Positions 1-6,094 of a DNA stretch of 13,532 nt are shown in pieces. Below the pieces are notes generated by a model. The model was given only the letters and a program-made list of their open reading frames with translations. It did not search any database and was not told the origin of the DNA. The stretch's first letter is position 1; every line of letters starts with the position of its first letter. The position numbers and the translations under genes are program-made. This DNA comes from a bacterium (GTDB lineage: Bacteria; BMS3Abin14), in the NCBI GenBank assembly GCA_020350725.1, contig CP070719.1, positions 1,993,338-2,006,869 on the forward strand, written 5' to 3'.

Positions 1-2
1 CC

Positions 3-140
3 ATGGCCGTGACATGGCAGGAGGCAAGGTTCGATAAGGTCCCAGTGGACAGGTTCAGGTCCGGGGTGCGTGACACCCTGAGCGAACTGATGGACATGCT
101 CCTGAATGACCACCTGGAGGCAAACCCGAGAAGACGCTGA
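3..140 (+). CDS. 3' end of an unidentified gene (or 45-codon ORF)
   Basis: An open frame runs from the window's left edge to a TGA at 138-140. It reads as a charged, helix-prone C-terminus (…RDTLSELMDMLLNDHLEAN…) ending in three arginines. The ATG at position 3 lies at the very edge, so no ribosome binding site can be assessed. This is more likely the tail of a larger gene than a complete 45-residue protein. It is followed by a strong hairpin (226-253), consistent with the end of a transcription unit. I do not recognise the family. Confidence 0.5.
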   Translation: MAVTWQEARFDKVPVDRFRSGVRDTLSELMDMLLNDHLEANPRRR

Positions 141-225
141 ACTTTCCTTACCTACACCTCAATGATGTCGGTTTTTGAGATGCCCCGGGCGCGGCTCAAG
201 CCGGGAGCCTCCCGTGTTTGTATAC

Positions 226-253
226 GAAAGGCGGCCTTTCAGGGCCGCCTTTC
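226..253. terminator. Bidirectional hairpin terminator between convergent genes
   Basis: A perfect 11-bp inverted repeat, GAAAGGCGGCC / GGCCGCCTTTC, encloses a 6-nt loop (tttcag). The stem is GC-rich inside with A on one arm and T on the other, so it can act as a short A/U-tailed terminator in both directions. It lies between a gene ending at 140 (+) and a gene ending at 270 (-), the expected place for a shared terminator. Confidence 0.8.
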
Positions 254-269
254 CCAAGTTCGGGCAGGA

Positions 270-536
270 TCAATCCTCCCCCACCCTCAGGTCCTTGACG
301 TGCTTGGCCAGCTCCCCCTGGATCCACTCCTCTATCTCCTGTCTCAGCTCCCGTCTCACCTGATTCTCGAGGGCTTCCATCCGCTTCCGGAGGTTTTTCT
401 CGATCCAGTTGTCCGCCTCCACCTCCAGTTTCGCCCTGAACTTCTCGCGGATGTCCCCCAGGTGGGCATCCATGCGTTCCTCGAATTCCCGTTCGAGCCG
501 GTTTCTGAGCTCATCGCCCGTTTTATCCCTGATCAT
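270..536 (-). CDS. Small charged all-helical hypothetical protein
   Basis: This is an 88-residue protein starting at the ATG at 536 (MIRDKTGDELRN…). A purine-rich GGGGG sits 6 nt upstream, and a perfect extended -10 box lies at 565-573 on the same strand. The frame stays open upstream to 614, but that extension would overlap the promoter and is cysteine- and proline-rich, so the shorter start is preferred. The product is rich in E, R, K and L with regular heptad-like spacing (…LRKRMEALENQVRRELRQEIEEW…). This predicts a long amphipathic helix or coiled coil, soluble, with no signal peptide. I do not recognise the family, and a structural or protein-binding role is only a guess. It is transcribed divergently from the protease gene at 799. 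Confidence 0.7.
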   Translation of the reverse strand: MIRDKTGDELRNRLEREFEERMDAHLGDIREKFRAKLEVEADNWIEKNLRKRMEALENQVRRELRQEIEEWIQGELAKHVKDLRVGED

Positions 537-564
537 AATGCACCCCCGACAATGGAATAATAAA

Positions 565-573
565 ATTATAACA
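565..573 (-). promoter_or_regulatory. Extended -10 promoter for the 270-536 gene
   Basis: Read on the minus strand, this is TGT-TATAAT, a perfect TGN-TATAAT extended -10 element, in an AT-rich patch of otherwise GC-rich DNA. No convincing -35 is seen, which extended -10 promoters tolerate. The implied start near 558 leaves a leader of about 20 nt containing the GGGGG ribosome binding site. Confidence 0.5.
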
Positions 574-671
574 TCTTCCCCGGATACCGGGTTCCGGTTG
601 GGAAACCCCGGCAACCACAGAAAATAGCATATTTGTTATTATTCTCTTTCTGGTCCGGAACTCTCATAAAA

Positions 672-680
672 TGATATACT
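672..680 (+). promoter_or_regulatory. Extended -10 promoter for the protease gene
   Basis: TGA-TATACT matches the TGN extension and five of six bases of the -10 hexamer, in an AT-rich stretch (620-680). A -35 box is not evident. It faces the minus-strand promoter at 565-573, making this a divergent promoter region. A start near 687 would give a leader of about 110 nt before the ATG at 799. Confidence 0.4.
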
Positions 681-798
681 TTCAAGCTGGGGGTGGTGGA
701 TCGGGAGGTGACGACATTGTTCAGGGCATGTGCCCTTTCCTTTTCGACGGGTTTGCTCCGGTCCGGAACCGGCAAACCGTCAGGCAAGGAGGTTCGCC

Positions 799-1809
799 AT
801 GAACGAAGCAATCACCACCGCCCGAAAACTTCTCCAGCAACACTCCAGGGACCTGTTGTCCCGCCCCAACGTGGTCGCCACCGGCGTCGGATTCAAGGTG
901 GCCGGCGATGTGCGGTCCGATACGCCGAGCATCATCTGCTCCGTACGAAAGAAGGTGGCCGCCGCCGCCCTTTCGTCCAGGGACCTGGTGCCCAGGGAGC
1001 TGGACGGCGTTCCCACAGACGTCATCGAGACCGGCCGGATCCGGGCTTTCCAGGCCCCCACCGGCCGTTTCCGTCCCGCACCTGGGGGAGTCAGCGTCGG
1101 TCACAGGGAGATCACCGCGGGAACCCTGGGCTGCTGGGTGCGCCGGGAAGGCCAGTGGATGATGCTGTCCAACAATCACGTCCTGGCCAACAGCAATGAC
1201 GCCGAGATCGGGGACCCCATCCTCCAGCCCGGCCCCTTCGATTCCGGGCGCTATCCCGGCGACCAGATCGCCGTGCTCGAGGATTTCGTGCCCATCAAGT
1301 TCCCGGGCGATACCAACGGAGACTCCGGCGGCTGCGGCATCGCCGGGACCATCGTCTCCATCCTGAACGGCATCGCCGGCATCCTCGACAGCAGCACCAG
1401 GGTGAAGTCCTTCAGCATACAGCAGGTCGACAACCTCGTGGACGCGGCCATCGGCCGGCCCCTGAACGAGGAAGACGTCCTGCCGGAGATCCTGAATATC
1501 GGAACCGTGGCAGGCACCGCATCGGCCGACCTCGGCACCGCCGTCAAGAAGAGCGGCCGGACCACGGGCTTCACCCAGGGTGAGATCCTTCAGGTGGACG
1601 TCACCGTGGACGTCCAGTACGGCACCAATCTGGTGGCCCGGTTCACGGACCAGCTCATGGCCGGCGCCATGAGCCAGGGCGGCGACAGCGGGTCGGCGGT
1701 CCTGGACAACCAGAACCGCCTGGTGGGGCTGCTGTTCGCCGGCAGCGACCAGACCACCATCATCAACCGGATCGAGCACGTCTTCGACGCCCTGGACCTG
1801 TCGCTTTGA
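799..1809 (+). CDS. Trypsin-like (chymotrypsin-fold) serine protease, NAL1-like
   Basis: This 336-residue protein starts at the ATG at 799, six bases after a perfect AAGGAGG (786-792); the frame is open further upstream but lacks a site there. Residues about 22-84 form an N-terminal α/β-looking module (NVVATGVGFK … LVPRELDGVPTDVIETGRIRA). The protease domain follows. LSNNHVLA supplies the likely catalytic His127, NLVDAAIGR the likely Asp215, and QGGDSGSAVL the likely nucleophile Ser297 with its oxyanion-hole glycine. This order and spacing fit bacterial and archaeal S1-fold proteases related to plant NAL1. There is no signal peptide or membrane segment, so it is predicted cytosolic. Its stop overlaps the next start (TTGA), so the two are probably co-translated. 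An odd second GDSGG lies at residues 174-178, outside the expected active-site position. The family's substrates are unknown to me. Confidence 0.85.
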   Translation: MNEAITTARKLLQQHSRDLLSRPNVVATGVGFKVAGDVRSDTPSIICSVRKKVAAAALSSRDLVPRELDGVPTDVIETGRIRAFQAPTGRFRPAPGGVSVGHREITAGTLGCWVRREGQWMMLSNNHVLANSNDAEIGDPILQPGPFDSGRYPGDQIAVLEDFVPIKFPGDTNGDSGGCGIAGTIVSILNGIAGILDSSTRVKSFSIQQVDNLVDAAIGRPLNEEDVLPEILNIGTVAGTASADLGTAVKKSGRTTGFTQGEILQVDVTVDVQYGTNLVARFTDQLMAGAMSQGGDSGSAVLDNQNRLVGLLFAGSDQTTIINRIEHVFDALDLSL

Positions 1810-2093
1810 GGACAGCTCCCCTATTGCTGATGCTGGCCCTGGCCGGCGCATGCCAGGCAGCGGACACGGACAAGGTGGAAAAATCGATCAAGGACGTAAA
1901 GGCGGAATACGAATCGCAGCTGATGGCCATGCCGGGAGTCGTATCCGTGGGCCTCGGCCGGGATGCGGCCGGCGATCCGGTCATCGTCATCGGTGTCGAG
2001 ACCGAGGAGTATATACAGACCCTGATCCTGCCCCGGGAACTCCAGAGCTATCCGGTGATGTTCCAGGTGACGGGAACGATCAGGGCCCAGTGA
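1806..2093 (+). CDS. Small exported protein resembling the protease N-terminal domain
   Basis: This 95-residue protein starts at a TTG that overlaps the protease's TGA (TTGA at 1806-1809). No good ribosome binding site is visible, so translational coupling is likely. The first 19 residues form a signal peptide (MRTAPLLLMLALAGACQAA), probably cut after CQA. The cysteine at 16 is preceded by AGA, a poor lipobox, so lipoprotein status is doubtful. Residues about 43-95 (PGVVSVGLGRDAAGD…LPRELQSYPVMFQVTGTIRA) align by eye with residues about 23-92 of the upstream protease. The shared landmarks are P-x-V-V-x-x-G-x-G, LPREL/VPREL, a YPV/VPT step, and a closing TG-x-IRA. It may be an exported counterpart, inhibitor or pro-domain-like partner; that role is inference. 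Confidence 0.75.
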   Translation: MRTAPLLLMLALAGACQAADTDKVEKSIKDVKAEYESQLMAMPGVVSVGLGRDAAGDPVIVIGVETEEYIQTLILPRELQSYPVMFQVTGTIRAQ

Positions 2094-2188
2094 CCGACGT
2101 CCTCAGGGGCGGTTGCCGGCGTCCGCCATCTCCGCAGTGCCGAAATCGGCCCGGTTTTCCTCGGTCGACCACCCCGTGGACAACCGCT

Positions 2189-2210
2189 CACCGGGTCCCC
2201 TTTCCCGGTG
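2189..2210 (+). terminator. Possible hairpin after the protease operon
   Basis: A perfect 7-bp stem, CACCGGG / CCCGGTG, with an 8-nt loop lies about 95 bases after the stop at 2093. No T-run follows, so intrinsic termination is uncertain. It may instead be a 3'-end stabilising hairpin. Confidence 0.3.
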
Positions 2211-2314
2211 GCCGCAGGCGGAAAGAACAGGTTTTCATCCCCAGGCGAATTGAGCAGTATTTTTCTTATCTTTTGCCGTCAGGGGTATATGTCTCACACC
2301 TTTTTTTCCTTTAA

Positions 2315-2353
2315 TGTGAAAAAGGTTTCCATTTTTATGCAAAAAAGTTCCCA
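2315..2353 (+). promoter_or_regulatory. Possible degenerate activator sites upstream of a sigma-54 promoter
   Basis: Two candidates resemble the TGGGAA-N6-TTCCCA palindromes at 7451 and 7485. Bases 2315-2332 read TGTGAA-N6-TTCCAT (9 of 12). Bases 2336-2353 have a perfect right half, TTCCCA, but a poor left half. They start 21 bp apart, two helical turns, and lie about 70-105 bp upstream of the transcription start expected from the 2395 promoter. That is a usual enhancer distance. The region also forms an A/T-rich inverted repeat (2298-2326), which offers a competing explanation. Confidence 0.3.
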
Positions 2354-2394
2354 CGGTGCGGGGGCGATCCGTTACAGATCAACAGGTTACATTT

Positions 2395-2410
2395 CGGCAC
2401 GATATTTGCC
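2395..2410 (+). promoter_or_regulatory. Sigma-54 (-24/-12) promoter for the zinc-finger/PH-like gene
   Basis: CGGCACG-atat-TTGCC matches the TGGCACG-N4-TTGC(A/T) consensus closely. The invariant GG (2396-2397) and GC (2408-2409) are separated by exactly 10 bases. The predicted start is near 2421, giving a leader of about 164 nt before the ATG at 2585. A direct repeat of GTTAC, 15 bp apart (2371 and 2386), lies just upstream. The window also encodes a sigma-54-dependent activator (6095-7441), which makes a functional site more plausible. Confidence 0.65.
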
Positions 2411-2584
2411 AGATATTCGGGGCAGGATTCAAAGGAGGGAACCTCAATCCCACCATGACACGTCGTCCTCAGGCGGCCGGCGTGTCTTCGGCAAGAGGAC
2501 GGCACCGAAGGGACCGACAGCCCGGCGACAGGGTTTTCCTTCCGGCTTCCTCCCGGAGCCGGACTTCATCACAGGAGAGAAGAA
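2411..2584 (+). other. Long untranslated leader of the 2585 gene
   Basis: If transcription starts near 2421, this leader is unusually long. It contains an orphan Shine-Dalgarno-like AAAGGAGGG (2431-2439) whose only nearby ATG is 15 bases away at 2455. It also has a perfect 7-bp hairpin, TCCGGCT / AGCCGGA (2541-2563), ending about 9 bases before the AGGAGA ribosome binding site of the 2585 gene. The 45-codon frame from 2455 overlaps that gene's start, but its arginine/serine-rich composition looks like translated non-coding GC-rich DNA. The leader may control translation; this is inference. Confidence 0.35.
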
Positions 2585-3415
2585 ATGGGTAAATGCACGT
2601 ACTGTGGAAACTCGGCGGGGCTTTTTCGCCGTTTCCATTCTGAATGCAGGGACAGCTTCGAGAAGGGCCTGTCCCGCATGACGGAGAAGGTGGCCGACAC
2701 CATTGAGAAAGGAACCGATCTTAACGACCTGATCAGCAGTCTCAGGGAGATCTGCCTCGAACATCGTGTGCCGGAAACCTCGATAAAGGATAAGCTGATC
2801 GAAGGCTGGGGCCGGGCCCTCGACCGGTTCCTCGACGACAGCCTTCTCACCGAGGAAGAGGAGGGACGGCTGAGTGCCTTTAAAAGCCATTTCGATCTCT
2901 CGGACGACGACCTGGATCCATCCGGAGCGCTGACGAAGGCCGCCCAGGCGGCCGCCCTGAGGGATATCGTCAGGGGCGTCATGCCGCACCGGCCGGAAAC
3001 CGGTGAACGCATCCCCTTCACCCTCAAGAGGGGGGAAGAGATCGTGTGGCTGTTCCCCGACGTCCACTATTACGTCCAGAAAACGGACCTGGAGTACCTC
3101 GGCGGTTCCTCCACGATCGGCGTGAGGGTGGCGGACGGCGTCTATTTCCACCCCGGCGCGTTCAGGGGAAAACCCCTGAAGACGGACGAGACCGTCCATC
3201 TCGGCAGCGGCACGATGGGCGTAGCGACGAAGCACCTCTATTTCACCGGGGAGAGGATCACTTTCCGCATCCCCTACCGGAAGATCATCTGCTGCGACCA
3301 GCACGAGGACGGTCTGTGCGTGACGCGGTACGGCCCTTCCGCCAAGCCCCAGATCTTCAGGAACGGCGAGGGATGGTTTGTCTACAACCTCGTGAGGAAT
3401 ATCGCCAAGACCTGA
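2585..3415 (+). CDS. Zinc-finger / bacterial PH-like domain protein
   Basis: This 276-residue protein starts at the ATG at 2585 after AGGAGA. An N-terminal zinc-binding motif uses C4, C7, H18 and C21 (CTYCGNS…RFHSEC). A helical, acidic middle section follows (about 25-125). The C-terminal half (about 128-276) is β-rich, with the pattern GTMGVATKHLYFTGERITFRIPYRKI and then AKPQIF, GEGWFVYNL. This matches a widespread uncharacterised family I associate with bacterial PH-like (bPH/GRAM-type) folds. No signal peptide or membrane helix is seen, so it is cytosolic or a peripheral membrane protein. A near-consensus sigma-54 promoter lies 175 bases upstream, and a terminator follows at 3517-3553, so it appears to be a single-gene unit. 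The function is unknown; a regulatory or stress role is inferred only from the promoter type. Confidence 0.8.
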   Translation: MGKCTYCGNSAGLFRRFHSECRDSFEKGLSRMTEKVADTIEKGTDLNDLISSLREICLEHRVPETSIKDKLIEGWGRALDRFLDDSLLTEEEEGRLSAFKSHFDLSDDDLDPSGALTKAAQAAALRDIVRGVMPHRPETGERIPFTLKRGEEIVWLFPDVHYYVQKTDLEYLGGSSTIGVRVADGVYFHPGAFRGKPLKTDETVHLGSGTMGVATKHLYFTGERITFRIPYRKIICCDQHEDGLCVTRYGPSAKPQIFRNGEGWFVYNLVRNIAKT

Positions 3416-3516
3416 TGAGGATCTTCCGCCCCCTGTCCCGGGATCCTGCCTTTCCCTGCCCCGGCATCTAGTTGGAGGGTCGGCAGAACAGGGGGAGGAT
3501 CCGGGGTCGCCCGCAG

Positions 3517-3553
3517 AAAAGAGCAGGCCCTGTTTCGAAGGGCCTGCTCTTTT
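3517..3553. terminator. Strong bidirectional intrinsic terminator
   Basis: A perfect 14-bp stem, AAAAGAGCAGGCCC / GGGCCTGCTCTTTT, encloses a 9-nt loop (tgtttcgaa). The GC-rich inner stem is flanked by A4 and T4, so it works in both directions. It sits between the convergent genes ending at 3415 (+) and 3593 (-). Confidence 0.92.
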
Positions 3554-3592
3554 ATCAGTGAAAAGGGATGCGAAGATCAGGGGCCCGCTTTC

Positions 3593-4234
3593 TCAGTCCT
3601 CCATATGCCAGGTTCCGGATACCGATTCGCAGTACTCAAGCCAGATCTTCCACAGCTGATTCAGATCGTTGGCCATAATAACGACGTCATGGTTCTCACC
3701 GCCCGCGTTCCGATGCTGCCCCCGGAGGACGGCCTCCTCCCGGAACCCGAGGTGGAACAGGACGCTGCGCACGTCATCCTGCTCCAGGACCACCTCCGAC
3801 ACCAGTTTTTCCAGGCCGGAGGGCAAAGCCCTGCTGAACACCTCGGCGGCCAGGACCCTGGCCAGACCCTTTCCCCTGTACTCGGGTGAAACAGTGAATC
3901 GAAGGCTGCCCACGTGTCTATTCCAGGTGAAGGGGCTGCAGTACAGCGTGGCGTGGCCCACGATCCGCTCGCCGTCCACGGCCAGGATGGTGAGGATCCT
4001 TTCGGAATCGATACTGTCCGCCCAGGATTCGACCACCTCTGGGTTGATGACGTCGTCCCTGAGAAAGAGCCGCTCCTGGTCGGGAAGGCCGGTGAAAAAC
4101 TCCAGCAGGCCCTGCCCGTCCTCCAGGACCATGGGCCTGAGGATCACCTTCGATCCGTCCTTGAGAACGATCGTCTTGGGGTATTCGGCAAGATCCGTGA
4201 ACGCTGCTTCCCTGGCGTGTTCCTGGAGCTCCAT
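3593..4234 (-). CDS. GNAT-family N-acetyltransferase
   Basis: This 213-residue protein starts at the ATG at 4234 with a strong AAGGAGGT just upstream on the minus strand. The acetyl-CoA-binding motif A is clear: LRFTVSPEYRGKGLARVLA, with R120-G-K-G-L-A125 as the pyrophosphate-binding loop. The N-terminal strand (ILRPMVLEDGQGLLEFF) and LFLRDDV resemble the GNAT modules related to Pat-type protein acetyltransferases. The end (HDVVIMANDLNQLW) is typical of a deltaproteobacterial subgroup I recognise only by pattern. It would transfer an acetyl group from acetyl-CoA to an unknown amine, a small molecule or protein lysine. It is soluble and monocistronic, convergent with the 2585 gene and divergent from the kinase operon. 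Confidence 0.88.
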   Translation of the reverse strand: MELQEHAREAAFTDLAEYPKTIVLKDGSKVILRPMVLEDGQGLLEFFTGLPDQERLFLRDDVINPEVVESWADSIDSERILTILAVDGERIVGHATLYCSPFTWNRHVGSLRFTVSPEYRGKGLARVLAAEVFSRALPSGLEKLVSEVVLEQDDVRSVLFHLGFREEAVLRGQHRNAGGENHDVVIMANDLNQLWKIWLEYCESVSGTWHMED

Positions 4235-4624
4235 TTCCCACCTCCTTGTGAGTTATCGTCTATTAACTATTTTACCATATCCCTTTAAAGTATGGTCTTT
4301 TTGTCCGGAGGGCTTTAGCGGGCTGCCTGTCGGTCCTCTGACGGGCAAAGCTGTCCCGTTCCAGGCGGTGCGGGACAGACCGGCTCGGACAAAAGCAGCC
4401 CCCTTGCTGCCTGTTTTGTGCTAGCATGATCGTCAGGCACTTCTCCCCTTGCGGGGCCGGTGACAGCGGGCGGGGCAGCACGAAACGCCGCCGGCAGGAC
4501 GCCTTCCGCCGACGGATGTTGTTGCGGAAAAAGCCGGATCAAACCGGCAGAGGGGTACACGACGGCCGGTGTTTCCTCCGCTGCCGCCAGCGGTTCCGCC
4601 CCCGGGTCACGCTGCTCGCCGGCC
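4235..4624. other. Divergent intergenic region with consecutive stem-loops
   Basis: This 390-base stretch separates the GNAT gene from the kinase gene. An ACCATA-N11-TATGGT inverted repeat (4274-4296) lies in the AT-rich part near the GNAT start and could be an operator. Three stem-loops follow in series: 4325-4346 (GCCTGTC/GACGGGC, one G·U), 4351-4378 (perfect CTGTCCCG/CGGGACAG) and 4389-4419 (ACAAAA-GCAGC / GCTGC-ctg-TTTTGT). No convincing promoter for the kinase operon is visible. The plus-strand frame is open from 4460, but its composition does not look coding before about 4625. Confidence 0.4.
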
Positions 4625-6040
4625 ATGGGTGCATTTCGAGAGACGTTTCGGACAGGAGGGAGGGACGAGATCCTGTTCCGTGACCTGAGCTTCGAGACCG
4701 TCAACGCCTACATCGCCCTGGCCGCGGTGGGCATCAACTTCACCTTCGCGGTCATGGTCCTGATGCGGACTTCCCGGGAGACGATCTACACCACCTTCGC
4801 CCTCATATGTCTCAGTGTCGCCTTCTGGAATTTCGCCGACTTCATGGTGTACACCTCAGGCGAACCGACCTGGCTCCCGGCGGGCGTCTCCCACGCCACC
4901 CCCTGGAAATACCTGGGGCCCGCCGGTTCCGGACCTGCCGTGGGGTTCCTGTTTCACTTCGCCTGCGCCCTGGTGAAGAAAGGGCGGCGGATGATCTTCT
5001 GGATCATCCTGTGCTACGCCCTGGCCGTGATCGTCGGATTCAGCCCTGCCGCCTCCTTTTTCCACCGTGGCCTGAGAACGTTCGTCGACGGAGTCGGCTG
5101 GAACCTGTCTTTTTTCATCGCCCTGTTCCCCTTCATCATGGCCAGCATTGTGATGGTCCTGAGCGCCCTGCACAGGAGCAGCGACGCCGGAGAGAGGGAC
5201 TACCTTCGTTTCATCTCCGCCGCCCTGATCCTCCAGGTCCTCATGGGCCTGACCGACCTGTTCCAGAGGCTGGACCTTCCCCTGCCGCCCCTGGGCCATC
5301 TGGGCAGTTCCATTGGACCCGTCATCCTGGGTATCGGCATCTCCCGCCACCGGAAGGCCTTTGACGTCCTGGCCCAGACCCGAATGAAGATGGACCTTCT
5401 CAGCGAGATGGCCGCCGGTATCACCCACGAGATCCGCAACCCCCTGACGGCCATCAAAGGGATCACGAGGCTGAAGCCGGAGGTGTTCAAAAGCCTTGAC
5501 GATGAGAAGATCAAGGAATATCAGGAGATCGTGAACGAGGAGATCTTCAGGATCGAGGACATCCTGACCAGCTTCAGGGACTCGACAAAACCCATTGTCG
5601 TCGGCCGTGACCGGGTCGTGATCAACGACGTCATCAGGAAGATCGTGAAGCTGATCAACCTCCAGGTCCTCGAGCTGAAGCTGGAGCTTGCCCTCGCCGA
5701 CAACCTTCCGGAGGCGAATGCGGATCCCTCCCTTCTCAGGCAGGTCTTTCTGAACCTGGTCAGGAACGCCTCCGAGGCCTGCGGAAAGGGCGGCTGTCTG
5801 TACATTGAGACCGGTTTCGATGACGATTGGATCTGGACCAGGTTCACCGACAACGGGCCGGGCATTCCCGGGGAGCTCATGGAGAGGATCTTCGATCCTT
5901 TCTTCTCCACCAAGGAGGGCGGCATGGGCATGGGCCTGCCCATCATCAAGAGGATCGTGGACGCCCACCAGGGCAGGATCACCATCGAGGGGGCGTCCCC
6001 CTCGGGGACGAGGGTCACGGTCCTCATCCCCAGGGGTTGA
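4625..6040 (+). CDS. Seven-helix membrane sensor histidine kinase (NtrB-like)
   Basis: This is about 471 residues if started at the ATG at 4625. The start is uncertain: that ATG has no ribosome binding site, while a strong GGAGGGAGGG lies inside at 4655-4664 and points to a CTG at 4673 (8-nt spacing). Seven hydrophobic segments lie at about 25-47, 53-76, 98-117, 122-140, 160-182, 193-213 and 226-240, like a 7TM sensor region. The dimerisation domain has the H-box AAGITHEIRNPL with phospho-acceptor His268. The ATPase domain shows the N-box (QVFLNLVRNASEA, N377 and N381), the G1 box (TDNGPGIP), and the F/G2 region (FDPFFSTKEGGMGMGLPI). It should autophosphorylate at the inner membrane and pass phosphate to the regulator 54 bases downstream. 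The ligand is unknown; no PAS, HAMP or large periplasmic domain is present. Confidence 0.9.
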   Translation: MGAFRETFRTGGRDEILFRDLSFETVNAYIALAAVGINFTFAVMVLMRTSRETIYTTFALICLSVAFWNFADFMVYTSGEPTWLPAGVSHATPWKYLGPAGSGPAVGFLFHFACALVKKGRRMIFWIILCYALAVIVGFSPAASFFHRGLRTFVDGVGWNLSFFIALFPFIMASIVMVLSALHRSSDAGERDYLRFISAALILQVLMGLTDLFQRLDLPLPPLGHLGSSIGPVILGIGISRHRKAFDVLAQTRMKMDLLSEMAAGITHEIRNPLTAIKGITRLKPEVFKSLDDEKIKEYQEIVNEEIFRIEDILTSFRDSTKPIVVGRDRVVINDVIRKIVKLINLQVLELKLELALADNLPEANADPSLLRQVFLNLVRNASEACGKGGCLYIETGFDDDWIWTRFTDNGPGIPGELMERIFDPFFSTKEGGMGMGLPIIKRIVDAHQGRITIEGASPSGTRVTVLIPRG

Positions 6041-6094
6041 GGCCGGCCTCCGGCGCAGCCTGAGAGGGAAGAGACCGGCAAGAGGGTGGATATT

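Noticed and set aside
721-1851. Long minus-strand reading frame opposite the protease gene
   Set aside because: It is antisense to a protein with clear catalytic motifs and a strong ribosome binding site. Such frames are common in GC-rich DNA, and the translation shows no recognisable domain.
2298-2326. Intrinsic terminator ACCTTTTT / AAAAAGGT
   Set aside because: The stem is mostly A/T with a 13-nt loop, about 200 bases after the nearest stop. It fits an AT-rich promoter-upstream region better.
2455-2592. Possible 45-codon leader peptide gene
   Set aside because: Its ribosome-binding-like sequence is 15 bases away, too far, and the product is arginine/serine-rich like random GC-rich translation. 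It is kept only as a note in the leader finding.
4340-4380. Possible cyclic-di-GMP (GEMM) riboswitch because of GACGGGCAAAGC
   Set aside because: Only one GCAAA-like segment is present, and the surrounding stems do not follow the two-helix GEMM layout.
4436-4455. Sigma-54 promoter ahead of the kinase operon (GGCAC…TTGC)
   Set aside because: The spacing between GG and GC is 13 bases instead of 10, which sigma-54 does not accept.
4430-4624. N-terminal extension of the histidine kinase to the GTG at 4460
   Set aside because: The residues encoded are low-complexity and Ala/Gly/Ser/Arg-rich with several cysteines. There is no ribosome binding site, and the region contains no domain or signal peptide.
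4856-5968. Minus-strand frame opposite the histidine kinase
   Set aside because: It is rich in D, G, H and Q, the usual composition of antisense shadows, and the plus strand has all kinase boxes.
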